From assembly GCA_023423995.1 (NCBI GenBank), contig JAFAEL010000185.1, positions 1 to 12,844 on the forward strand: a stretch of DNA of 12,844 bases, in the 5' to 3' direction. Shown one piece after another: positions 6,598-12,844 of this stretch. The translations under genes and the position numbers were made by a program. The stretch is from Pseudomonadota bacterium. GTDB taxonomy: Bacteria; Pseudomonadota; Alphaproteobacteria; Rhizobiales; Beijerinckiaceae. The notes under the pieces were generated by a model. That model did no database searches, was not told the origin of the DNA, and saw nothing but the letters and a program-made list of their open reading frames with translations. Position 1 is the first letter of the stretch, and each line of letters begins with the position of its first letter.

Positions 6598-8385
6598 ATG
6601 CGTGGCTTGTGGCAGGCCATCCTGCAGATCTGGAAGCTTCTCTACCCGTATTTCGCGACGCGCGACGTCACGACGGTCCGACTCTGGCCCTTGCCGGCCT
6701 TCCAGGTCCAGGAGCGCTGGATCGCGCTCTCGCTGGCCTTCACGGTCATCGCGATCGAGTTCGGGCAGGTCGCCATCAATGTCCGGCTCTCCTACTTCAA
6801 CCGCGACTGGTTCAACGCCATCCAGGCGAAGGATGCGGCGGCGTTCTGGACGCTGCTGCTCACGGTCTTCTGCTTCTGGGCGACGATCTTCATTGTCAGC
6901 GCCATCATCCAGTACGTCCTGCAATCCTACCTGCTGATCGGATGGCGCCGTTGGCTCACGGCCCGCTACACGCATCGCTGGCTGGAGAACCACACCCATT
7001 ACCGGATGGGCCTCTCCGGCACCGGAGCGGACAACCCCGACCAGCGCATCCAGGAAGACGTCGACCGCTTCACGGAGCGCACGGCCTACCTGACGCTGTC
7101 CATCCTGTCGGCCGTCTCCAACCTGATCTCGTTCTCGATCATCCTGTGGACCATCTCGGCCACCTTCACGGTGCCCGGCACCGACTGGTACGTGCCTGGC
7201 TTCCTGGTCTGGGGAGCCCTGATCTACAGCGCACTCGCAACCTGGCTGACGCACCTCATCGGCCGTCCGCTCATCCGGTTGAATTTCGAGCAGCAGCGCT
7301 ATGAAGCGGATTTCCGCTTCTCGCTCGCCCGCCTGCGTGAATATGGCGAGCAGGTTGCGCTGCTCGGCGGCGAGCGGGCCGAACGCGACCGGCTCGGCTC
7401 CCGTTTCGCGAACGTGATCAACAACTTCCTGGCGATCGTCAGCCGGCGCAAGAAGCTGATCGCGTTCACGGCGAGTTACGGCCAGCTGAACGCCGTCATC
7501 CCCTACATCCTGGTCGCGCCCTACTACTTCGCGGGCCAGATCCAGCTCGGCGGGCTGACGCAGACGGCTGGCGCCTTCGGACGCGTCGAGTCCACGATGT
7601 CGTTCTTCATCACGTTCTACACGACGATCGCGGACTACAAGGCGGTGGTCGACCGCCTCACGGGCTTCGACACCGCCATCTCCCGCACCGAGGCCGCCGC
7701 GGACACGCCGCTCAGGATCGGCCAGAGCGCCGACGGCACGATGGCCTTGGAGGACGTGACCCTCGCGCTTCCGGACGGCCGGCGTATCGTGAACGCCGAC
7801 GGGCTCGTCCTCCGCCCCGGCGAAAGCACGCTCCTCACGGGTCCGTCGGGTTCGGGGAAATCGACCCTGTTCCGGGCAATCGCGGGTATCTGGCCTCTCG
7901 GCGAGGGCGATATCGCCAAGCCGCAGGATGCGCGAATCATGCTGCTCCCGCAGCGGCCCTACATCCCAGCCGGCACGCTTCGCGGCGCGCTCAGCTACCC
8001 GGCGTCGGAGGATGCCTATTCGGACGAGGACATGATCTCGGCGCTCGAGGCGGTGCGGCTCGGGCAGTTCGCGGACCGGCTGGACGAGGATGGAGCCTGG
8101 GGCCAGACCCTCTCGCAGGGTGAACAGCAGCGCATCGCGATCGCCCGCGCGCTCCTGACCAAGCCCGACTGGCTGTTCCTGGACGAGGCGACCGCGGCCC
8201 TGGACGAGGCGACCGAGGCGCTCGTCTATCGCGTGCTCGCGACTCGGCTACCCGGCACGACGATCGTGTCCATCGGCCACCGCTCGACGCTTCTCGAGCA
8301 CCACGACCGCCGCGTCGACATGCAGCCGGGAGCAGACAAGCTGTTCCGCCCACAGGACGTGAAGCTGGAAACGGCCCCGGCCTGA
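6598..8385 (+). CDS. SbmA/BacA-like ABC half-transporter with fused ATPase (YddA/ABCD type)
   Basis: This 595-residue inner-membrane protein has an N-terminal membrane domain (about 40-345) and a C-terminal ATPase (about 375-580), so it would act as a dimer. The membrane domain carries the family mark NPDQRIQEDVDRF (146-158), shared by peroxisomal ABCD transporters, YddA and the BacA/SbmA/BclA peptide importers. The ATPase has Walker A GPSGSGKST (415-423), Q-loop PQRPYIP (451-457), signature LSQGEQQR (505-512), Walker B WLFLDEAT (525-532) and the switch histidine His561. The signature departs from LSGGQ. GGAGAA at 6585-6590 lies 7 nt before the ATG. Relatives with a fused ATPase in rhizobia, such as BclA, import host antimicrobial peptides, while other members handle vitamins or fatty acyl substrates. 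The substrate here is unknown. Its stop codon lies in a hairpin loop. Confidence 0.88.
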   Translation: MRGLWQAILQIWKLLYPYFATRDVTTVRLWPLPAFQVQERWIALSLAFTVIAIEFGQVAINVRLSYFNRDWFNAIQAKDAAAFWTLLLTVFCFWATIFIVSAIIQYVLQSYLLIGWRRWLTARYTHRWLENHTHYRMGLSGTGADNPDQRIQEDVDRFTERTAYLTLSILSAVSNLISFSIILWTISATFTVPGTDWYVPGFLVWGALIYSALATWLTHLIGRPLIRLNFEQQRYEADFRFSLARLREYGEQVALLGGERAERDRLGSRFANVINNFLAIVSRRKKLIAFTASYGQLNAVIPYILVAPYYFAGQIQLGGLTQTAGAFGRVESTMSFFITFYTTIADYKAVVDRLTGFDTAISRTEAAADTPLRIGQSADGTMALEDVTLALPDGRRIVNADGLVLRPGESTLLTGPSGSGKSTLFRAIAGIWPLGEGDIAKPQDARIMLLPQRPYIPAGTLRGALSYPASEDAYSDEDMISALEAVRLGQFADRLDEDGAWGQTLSQGEQQRIAIARALLTKPDWLFLDEATAALDEATEALVYRVLATRLPGTTIVSIGHRSTLLEHHDRRVDMQPGADKLFRPQDVKLETAPA

Positions 8386-8393
8386 GCCGGGGC
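8374..8393. terminator. Hairpin with the transporter stop codon in its loop
   Basis: GCCCCGGC and GCCGGGGC form an 8-bp all-GC stem around a CTGA tetraloop, and the TGA stop at 8383-8385 lies in that loop. It is the first of three hairpins in the convergent gap. No T-tract follows, so it may slow RNA polymerase or shield the 3' end rather than terminate by itself. Confidence 0.45.
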
Positions 8394-8406
8394 GCGGGGT
8401 GGATCG

Positions 8407-8437
8407 GTTCCCGGGCTCGATGAACCTGCGCGGGAAC
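8407..8437. terminator. Second convergent-gap stem-loop
   Basis: GTTCCCG (8407-8413) pairs perfectly with CGGGAAC (8431-8437) around a 17-nt loop. It is the weakest of the three and is listed because of its place between two other hairpins in a gap of 87 bp. Confidence 0.3.
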
Positions 8438-8441
8438 AGTG

Positions 8442-8464
8442 GGCCACGCTGAGCCGGCGTGGCC
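8442..8464. terminator. Third convergent-gap hairpin, near the META gene stop
   Basis: GGCCACGC (8442-8449) and GCGTGGCC (8457-8464) form a perfect 8-bp stem with a 7-nt loop. Read leftward it begins 8 nt after the META-domain stop; read rightward it is the last hairpin after the transporter gene. This fits a two-way terminator, although neither side shows a T-tract. Confidence 0.5.
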
Positions 8465-8472
8465 GGATCGCA

Positions 8473-8961
8473 CTAGAGCGAGCGTTCGAACTTGATCTCG
8501 CCGTTCGGGCCCTTGATCACGAGCGAGCCGACGACGGTTTCCCACTTGGCCGAGGTTCGCAGCGCCGTGAGGAACTGCATCTCCGTCGCCATCACGGTCT
8601 TGTCGCAGCTGCGCTTGGTGAGCGCGAGCGGCCCCACCGCGATCCCTTGCTCGCGCAGCGGATAGGCCGTCGCCGAGAAGCTGTTGCAGCCGCCGAAGCC
8701 GCGCACGCGGAACTGGTCGTCGAGCGTGAAGCTCGGGCGCTCGCTCCCGGTGAACTGCTTGCCGTTCAGGCTGACCGCGATCCAGGCCTGGCCGAGCGGG
8801 AAGCGTTTCTCTTCCTTCGGTGCCGGCCGCGCGCCTTGCTGCTGATGCTGCTCCTGGTTTGTCCGCCGACCGAAGCCGGGGGTCTGCGCCAACGCACCTG
8901 TGGCGACCACGAGGCTAAGCGCAGCCATCGCATAGCCAATCGAACGCATGCTCCTCCCCAT
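8473..8961 (-). CDS. Secreted META-domain (HslJ-like) protein
   Basis: This 162-residue protein has a signal peptide (hydrophobic stretch about residues 7-20, likely cut after ALA at 25), a low-complexity Gln-rich and basic linker (about 30-55) and a META/DUF306 domain (about 57-160). Domain marks seen: FTLDDQFRVRGFGGCNSFSATA (split here as FTLDDQF at 78-84 and GFGGCNSF at 88-95), LTKRSC (114-119) and EMQFLTAL (127-134). Cys92 and Cys119 are the pair conserved in many META proteins and could form a disulfide. The family includes HslJ, linked to novobiocin resistance in E. coli; its molecular role is unclear. The ATG at 8961 has GAGG upstream; a second ATG at 8949 (MRSIGYAM) follows GGGAGGAGC with short spacing and would also give a good signal peptide. 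It may have its own promoter at 8980-9008. Confidence 0.82.
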   Translation of the reverse strand: MGRSMRSIGYAMAALSLVVATGALAQTPGFGRRTNQEQHQQQGARPAPKEEKRFPLGQAWIAVSLNGKQFTGSERPSFTLDDQFRVRGFGGCNSFSATAYPLREQGIAVGPLALTKRSCDKTVMATEMQFLTALRTSAKWETVVGSLVIKGPNGEIKFERSL

Positions 8962-8979
8962 CCAGACCTCACTCTGAGA

Positions 8980-9008
8980 AAATTAAAGCCTGCGCTCGGC
9001 CGAGACAA
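8980..9008 (-). promoter_or_regulatory. Candidate sigma70-type promoter for the META-domain gene
   Basis: On the minus strand TTGTCT (9003-9008) and TAATTT (8980-8985) are separated by 17 nt, in the 77-nt gap after hisG and within a local AT-rich patch. It would start transcription about 10-15 nt before the upper ATG. The -35 overlaps a CTCGGCCGAG palindrome (8995-9004). The match is moderate. Confidence 0.35.
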
Positions 9009-9038
9009 CTTCGCGCGCTGTCGCGGCCTCTCCGTCGA

Positions 9039-10013
9039 TCAGTTTCCCAGCCGCCCGAAGAGCCTGTCCGCAAGCGGATTGGCCTGTTCGAAAACGTAGT
9101 CGAGGGCTTGCACCGTCACGTCCGAAGCTCCAGCGAGCATCAGCGCCTCCACCAGCGGAAAGACCTTCGCGGCAGGACATCGCAGCACGACGTCCTGCCC
9201 CGCGCCGGAGCGACGCAACAGCGTTGCGCCGAACTGACCCGCCAGGCTCTCAGCCATTGCTCCATCCCCGGCAAGGGCGGCGCGCACTTCTCTTGTGGTT
9301 CGCGCAAGCTCCTCGGCGGCGATGCGCGCCAGGACGCGGCTTGCGCTCTGCCGCGCCCGCTCGCTCCAGGGCGCGCCGAGCGAGGCCATCAGGTTCGCTT
9401 CCGACCGCAGCATCGTGCCGTCCTCGACGACCTTGAGGCCGTTCGCCGCGAGCGTCGCCCCGGTCGTGGTGATATCGACGATAAGGTCTGCGACCCCCGA
9501 GGCGGGCGCCGCCTCCGTCGCGCCGAGGCTTTCGACGATGCGGTAATCGGCGATCCCGTGCTCGCCGAAGAAGCGCCGCGTCAGGTTCATGTACTTGGTC
9601 GCGACGCGCAGCCGGCGGCCGTGCCGGGAGCGCATGTCGGACGCGACCTCGTCGAGATCGGCCATCGTGCGCACGTCGATCCAGGCCTGGGGTACCGCCA
9701 CGACGACGTTCGCGTGGCCGAAGCCGAGGCCGGTGACGATCTCGACCGCCTCGTCCGCGTTCGGCACGGCCTCACGCAGGAGGTCCTCGCCCGTGACGCC
9801 GAGATGGGCCGCGCCGGAGGCGAGTTGCGTGACCACCTCGCCCGCGGAGAGGAACAACACTTCGACATCCGGCATGCCGGCGAGGGTGCCGCGATAGTCG
9901 CGTGCCCCGCGCGTACGGGTGAGCGGAAGCCCTGCCCGCGCGAAGAAGGCCGAGGCGTTTTCCTGGAGACGGCCCTTCGAGGGCACGGCCAGGACGAGAG
10001 GCCCATCGCTCAT
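9039..10013 (-). CDS. hisG: ATP phosphoribosyltransferase catalytic subunit
   Basis: HisG joins ATP to PRPP, the first and controlled step of histidine synthesis. The catalytic domain opens with LVLAVPSKGRLQENA (residues 6-20) and includes HLGVTGEDLL (70-79), RVATKYMNLTRRFF (136-149) and the PRPP-loop region ESLGATE (161-167) followed by DITTTGATLAANGL (180-193). At 324 residues it is about 100 longer than the short HisG form that normally needs HisZ. The last part (about 235-324), with VVLRCPAAKVFPLVEAL (275-291) and an ending DYVFEQANPLADRLF, resembles the C-terminal domain of the long form. Even so, hisZ is directly upstream and overlaps by ATGA, so the two are co-translated. Long HisG with HisZ is not the textbook pairing; similar long proteins occur in Bradyrhizobium relatives as far as I recall. 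Confidence 0.93.
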   Translation of the reverse strand: MSDGPLVLAVPSKGRLQENASAFFARAGLPLTRTRGARDYRGTLAGMPDVEVLFLSAGEVVTQLASGAAHLGVTGEDLLREAVPNADEAVEIVTGLGFGHANVVVAVPQAWIDVRTMADLDEVASDMRSRHGRRLRVATKYMNLTRRFFGEHGIADYRIVESLGATEAAPASGVADLIVDITTTGATLAANGLKVVEDGTMLRSEANLMASLGAPWSERARQSASRVLARIAAEELARTTREVRAALAGDGAMAESLAGQFGATLLRRSGAGQDVVLRCPAAKVFPLVEALMLAGASDVTVQALDYVFEQANPLADRLFGRLGN

Positions 10014-11113
10014 CGCGCGCCTCCGCCGAGGCGGTCGAGCCAGAACGAGCAGCCGACCGCCGGGAGGGGTTCGGGAGAGCCGAGTTGCTCCAGCAGCCGA
10101 TCGTAGCGGCCGCCCCCGATCACGAAGCGCCCGGGCGGCGAGCCCGGCTCGCGCACCTCGAAGATGAAGCCCGTGTAGTAGTCCATGTTGCGCACGAAAT
10201 CGGCCGCGAAGAGCGCGCCCTGGGCGGCGATCGCGGCCGTTTCCATCTTGGCCAGGCGTTCCTCGTAGCGTGCGAGCGCAGGCTCAAGGGCTAGCCCCTC
10301 CTCCGAGGCAAGGGTGCGGATCGCGCCCGGAGACGCTGCGAGATCGCACTGGATGCCGAGGTAGCGTCGGAGCACGTCGCGGCTTGCGTCGGTCAGCCCG
10401 GCGGAACGGTTTGCGGCGCGGGACAGGAAGCGCTCCGCGATCTCGCCGGCGGAGCGGCCGCCGACCGCGGAAATCCCCGCGATGGAGATGACGTCTTCCA
10501 CGAAGGCCTTCGCGGCGCGGGGGTCCTGCCCCTCGATGGCGGCGAGGAGCCCGTCGTAATCGGATGTCGCCGGCCGAGGCTCTTCGGCGAGCGCCGTCTC
10601 GATGCCGCGTCCGGATGCGAGGTGGCGGACGAGCCGCCGGCGCACTGGCGCGGGCACGGCGAGCGCGTCGAGCACCGCGTGCAGCAGGCCCATGTCGCCG
10701 GTCATGATCTCGTAGCCGCGATTGCCGAAGAGCCCGAGCGCCTCCATGGCGTGCCCGAACACCGCGGCATCGGCAGCCGGCGCATCCATGCGCCCGATCG
10801 ACTCGATGCCGGCCTGGACGAATTCGCTCGGCTCGCCGGCGCGCTGCCGGAAGACGGGGCCGAGATAGCAATACTCGCCGGTCGCTCGCCCCGACCGCAC
10901 ATGGTCTAGGCAGACAGGAATCGTGTGCTCAGGCCGAAGGCAGAACTCGCGCCCCTCCTCGTCCTGGGTGATGAAGAGCCGGCGGCGGATGTTCTCGCCG
11001 GACAGTTCCAGGAACAGCCCGGCCGGCTGCAGGATGGAGGTTTCGGCCAGTGCCGCACCGTTCTTCGTGAACAGCGCGACGAGGTCGTCGTGGGTGGGGC
11101 GAGGAAGCGTCAT
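10010..11113 (-). CDS. hisZ: ATP phosphoribosyltransferase regulatory subunit
   Basis: HisZ is a paralogue of histidyl-tRNA synthetase that has lost aminoacylation and supports or controls HisG. Class II synthetase remnants are visible: LRPEHTIPVC (59-68), motif 2 YCYLGPVFRQR (81-91), MDYYTGFIFEV (310-320) and motif 3 FVIGGGRYDRLLEQLG (330-345). At 367 residues it lacks the C-terminal anticodon-binding domain of true HisS, which supports HisZ over HisS. The stop overlaps the hisG start (ATGA at 10010-10013). In many alphaproteobacteria hisS precedes hisZ; here a porin gene lies upstream instead, 78 nt away, and the ribosome site (GGGACGG) is weak. The pair is likely transcribed from the short upstream gap or by read-through from the porin gene. 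Confidence 0.93.
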   Translation of the reverse strand: MTLPRPTHDDLVALFTKNGAALAETSILQPAGLFLELSGENIRRRLFITQDEEGREFCLRPEHTIPVCLDHVRSGRATGEYCYLGPVFRQRAGEPSEFVQAGIESIGRMDAPAADAAVFGHAMEALGLFGNRGYEIMTGDMGLLHAVLDALAVPAPVRRRLVRHLASGRGIETALAEEPRPATSDYDGLLAAIEGQDPRAAKAFVEDVISIAGISAVGGRSAGEIAERFLSRAANRSAGLTDASRDVLRRYLGIQCDLAASPGAIRTLASEEGLALEPALARYEERLAKMETAAIAAQGALFAADFVRNMDYYTGFIFEVREPGSPPGRFVIGGGRYDRLLEQLGSPEPLPAVGCSFWLDRLGGGAR

Positions 11114-11151
11114 GGTATCGAGGCCGTCCCGATAGCGGAGATCGGCCCCAA

Positions 11152-11182
11152 GAGCGACGTTTTTCCGCTCGCGCCGTCGCTC
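11152..11182. other. Inverted repeat between the porin gene and hisZ
   Basis: GAGCGACG (11152-11159) and CGTCGCTC (11175-11182) are perfect 8-bp arms with a 15-nt loop, flanked by GGCC on both sides. It begins 9 nt after the porin stop. The five-base T (plus) or A (minus) run is in the loop, not after the stem, so it does not look like a standard intrinsic terminator. It could still stall transcription or act as a leader fold before hisZ. Confidence 0.35.
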
Positions 11183-11191
11183 GTCGGCCTT

Positions 11192-12631
11192 TCAGTACTT
11201 GATGGAGGTCCGGAGCCCGAGAACCACGGCGTCCTTCACGAGCCTGTCCGTCGCCGGATTCACGATCCCGCCGCCCGGCCGGCGGATGTATTGGAAGTTC
11301 GGCTGCACGGTCCAGCCGGGCACGATTTGCGCCTGGTAGGTCACCTCGAGCAGGGCCTCGCTTGTCCGCACGGGCTGGAACGTGTCCGGATTGAAGAAGG
11401 CGAGATCGCGATCGTAGTCGCGGACCGCATCCGAGATTCGCGCATAGGCGACCGCGACGCCGATCGTGTCGTCCGGCCGACCTGGGATGGGGCCCTTATA
11501 GGTCAGGCCGCCATCGACGTAGAAGCTGAGCAGGTTCCGGTCGCCGGGTGCGCCGAGAAGGCGCGCGAACATGCCCAGCCCGCCATCTTCGGTGTCGGGA
11601 GCCCGGTAAAGGAGCTGGTCGACGATCAGGTAGCCGCCGGCATTACCGGGAAGCCGGCGTCCGATGCCGGAGCTTGCCGGATTGGCCAGGAGCAGGGCCG
11701 GTGCCTCGGGCGTCGGCTGCGCGAAGCGAAGATCGTTGAAGCGCCCGAGATGGCCCCAGGCGCCGAGCTTCGCATTGCCCGGCAGCTTCGCGTCGGCGGT
11801 TCCGAGATCATACTTGTAGCTCAGCTCCGCCATGATCAGCGCGGGATCGCGTAACCTGAACTCGAGATTGCTCGGGTCGTCTCGTTGCGGGTCGGTGGCG
11901 CGCATCCCGGCCGGGGCCCCATTGAAGACGCCGATCATCGCCGACCAGGTCTCGTCCGGCGAATACTTCACCCGTATGCCGGGCGTCGCGAGCGGATAGG
12001 CCGGGCCGCCATTCGGCAGGTCGTTGCCGAGAAGCCCCGGGAAGCCGAACGTGGAGTTCACGAACAGCCCGGCATACTCGCTGACGACGAATTCCGTGTC
12101 GGCCGCCAGTTGCCCCACGCGGACGGACAGCTTGTCCTCCAGAAGCTTCTGCTGGATCCAAAGCTCGTCGAGCCGGGTGGAGGCGAGCGCCTCGATGCCG
12201 CTGACTGTCAGCAGATTGCCGATGTAGTTGCTCGACAGCCCGCGCCCGTGAATCTGGAAGAAGTTCGTGTGGAAACTCGCGCCCGTCCAGCCGAAGGCGC
12301 GGTCCAGGTCGATGTCGAGCTGTCCGTCCAGTCGGCCCTGATAGACCGTCCCCTGCCGCAATCCCCCGGACACGTTGCCGAGCACTTCGCCGATATAGGT
12401 GAAGCTGAAGGTGACGCCGCGTTGCGCGAGCGCGGCGCGGATACCCGCAGGATCCCCCGCCGGCCCGAGGGAACTCTGGATCGACTCGGATGACGCCCCT
12501 TCGGAGGGCTGGTCCGACGTTGCCGACTGACCGGGAACGCGGGCACCGCCCGCATCATCCTGTGCCGAAGCCGGCCATGCGGCCGACAGAAGCAAAGCGA
12601 CAGCCGGAACAAGGGCAACCCGGACCTTCAT
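11192..12631 (-). CDS. OprB-family carbohydrate-type porin
   Basis: This 479-residue outer-membrane beta-barrel protein has a signal peptide (LVPAVALLLSAAWPASAQ, residues 7-24, probable cut before the final Gln) and a Ser/Gln/Gly-rich linker (about 25-55). A barrel with OprB-type marks follows: GVTFSFTYIGEVLGN (71-85), QGRLDGQLDIDLDRAFGWTGASFH (split: QGRLDGQLDID and GWTGASFHTNFF), DELWIQQKLL, VRVGQLAADTEF and YPLATPGIRVKYSPDE. It ends in an aromatic residue (TSIKY), as expected for BAM-dependent barrels. OprB of Pseudomonas passes glucose and other sugars; many alphaproteobacterial relatives have unknown substrates. GGAGG at 12637-12641 lies 5 nt before the ATG. The upstream region contains a 34-bp inverted repeat that brackets a likely promoter, so expression is probably controlled by a dedicated regulator. 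Confidence 0.87.
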   Translation of the reverse strand: MKVRVALVPAVALLLSAAWPASAQDDAGGARVPGQSATSDQPSEGASSESIQSSLGPAGDPAGIRAALAQRGVTFSFTYIGEVLGNVSGGLRQGTVYQGRLDGQLDIDLDRAFGWTGASFHTNFFQIHGRGLSSNYIGNLLTVSGIEALASTRLDELWIQQKLLEDKLSVRVGQLAADTEFVVSEYAGLFVNSTFGFPGLLGNDLPNGGPAYPLATPGIRVKYSPDETWSAMIGVFNGAPAGMRATDPQRDDPSNLEFRLRDPALIMAELSYKYDLGTADAKLPGNAKLGAWGHLGRFNDLRFAQPTPEAPALLLANPASSGIGRRLPGNAGGYLIVDQLLYRAPDTEDGGLGMFARLLGAPGDRNLLSFYVDGGLTYKGPIPGRPDDTIGVAVAYARISDAVRDYDRDLAFFNPDTFQPVRTSEALLEVTYQAQIVPGWTVQPNFQYIRRPGGGIVNPATDRLVKDAVVLGLRTSIKY

Positions 12632-12698
12632 GCCGGCCTCCGCGCGATTGCAGCACGAGTATCGCGGGAGGCTATGGGCGCAAAGAGCGGCCGAAGCT

Positions 12699-12732
12699 GC
12701 GGTATGATTATTACACTAGATTTTCATACCGC
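12699..12732. promoter_or_regulatory. Inverted repeat enclosing an extended -10 upstream of the porin gene
   Basis: Perfect 9-bp arms GCGGTATGA and TCATACCGC (12699-12707 and 12724-12732) are separated by a 16-nt AT-rich spacer. Read leftward toward the porin gene, the region contains TGTAATAAT (12707-12715), which fits an extended -10 promoter. A regulator bound to the arms would cover the promoter, suggesting repression. The -35 is not recognisable. It is AT-rich, unlike its surroundings. Confidence 0.5.
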
Positions 12733-12766
12733 TGCGCTCAAGCCGGCGTCGTTCGGCAAGCCGCGA

Positions 12767-12798
12767 CGGGTCGCGGCGGGATTTCCGCCGCGCACCCG
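12767..12798 (-). terminator. Strong GC-rich hairpin, possible terminator of the edge gene
   Basis: An 8-bp stem CGCGGCGG/CCGCCGCG with a 5-nt loop is extended by a second 5-bp stem (CGGGT/ACCCG) across a one-base bulge. Read leftward it starts 2 nt after the candidate TGA at 12801-12803. No T-tract follows. Confidence 0.4.
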
Positions 12799-12800
12799 CT

Positions 12801-12844
12801 TCAGATCTGCGGCGGGCGGGGCGTTCCGCTCTGGACCGGCGCAG
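12801..12844 (-). CDS. Possible C-terminal end of an unidentified gene (partial)
   Basis: Thirteen codons read APVQSGTPRPPQI and stop at TGA. Twelve of thirteen third positions are G or C, the Pro-rich tail reads like a natural C-terminus, and a strong hairpin follows at once. This is little evidence: the product cannot be named, and chance is not excluded. Confidence 0.35.
   Translation of the reverse strand, partial: APVQSGTPRPPQI

Noticed and set aside
8178..8215. A 17-base direct repeat (cctggacgaggcgaccg, twice, 21 nt apart)
   Set aside because: It is inside the Walker B and D-loop coding region (LDEAT repeated) and is explained by protein sequence.
12704..12844. A plus-strand frame beginning MIITLDFHTAALK and open to the window end
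   Set aside because: No ribosome site; it starts inside the porin-promoter inverted repeat and the minus-strand evidence there is better.
12716..12844. A minus-strand frame of 42 codons ending RLAERRRLERSGMKI
   Set aside because: It is Arg-rich with ordinary third-position composition and crosses both the hairpin and the inverted repeat; the shorter frame ending at 12801 fits the hairpin better.
1..12844. Mobile element, prophage, CRISPR, toxin-antitoxin or RNA gene
   Set aside because: No transposase, integrase, terminal repeats, regular repeat-spacer array, small paired ORFs with antitoxin features or cloverleaf was found on either strand.

Overview
The window is a high-GC, gene-dense stretch of chromosome that looks alphaproteobacterial, most likely Hyphomicrobiales (a Methylobacteriaceae- or Bradyrhizobium-like lineage is my guess). 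The reasons are: a recO-parC pair with alphaproteobacterial sequence features, a hisZ-hisG pair, a subclass II bacterial ferredoxin-NADP reductase ending in FVEK, and an OprB-type porin. I see no tRNA, rRNA, CRISPR array, transposase or phage gene. No stretch over about 300 bases lacks a gene; the longest gap inside the window is the 171 bp divergent control region at 5101-5271, and the right end (12632-12844) is 213 bp of mostly regulatory sequence.

Left end (1-1367, minus strand): the N-terminal quarter of parC (topoisomerase IV subunit A), cut by the window edge, preceded on the same strand by recO. Divergent from recO is a NicX-like non-haem iron ring-cleavage dioxygenase (1448-2494, plus). 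It converges on a membrane-bound GGDEF diguanylate cyclase (2538-3755, minus).

Middle (3901-6482): a binuclear-metal amidohydrolase very close to enamidase, the 6-oxo-1,4,5,6-tetrahydronicotinate hydrolase of the reductive nicotinate pathway, runs leftward. Divergent from it is a two-gene unit of ferredoxin-NADP reductase (fpr) and a MarR-family regulator joined by a 4-bp GTGA overlap. Between the two units lies a 20-bp near-perfect palindrome, the obvious candidate MarR operator. Together with the NicX-like dioxygenase this is the most interesting part of the window: a candidate module for nicotinate or another N-heterocycle. It would combine enzymes from two different described routes, the aerobic 2,5-dihydroxypyridine route and the reductive enamidase route, with a possible reduced-ferredoxin supply. 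The substrate and the link between the parts are inference.

Right half (6598-12844): an SbmA/BacA-like (YddA/ABCD-type) half-transporter with fused ATPase runs rightward and converges, across an array of three GC-rich hairpins, on a leftward series of a secreted META-domain protein, hisG, hisZ and an OprB-family porin. hisZ and hisG overlap by ATGA and are surely co-translated. HisG is long (324 residues) although HisZ is present, and hisS is not next to hisZ. Upstream of the porin is a 34-bp inverted repeat enclosing an extended -10 element. Beyond it are a strong hairpin and what is probably the last 13 codons of another leftward gene cut by the window edge.
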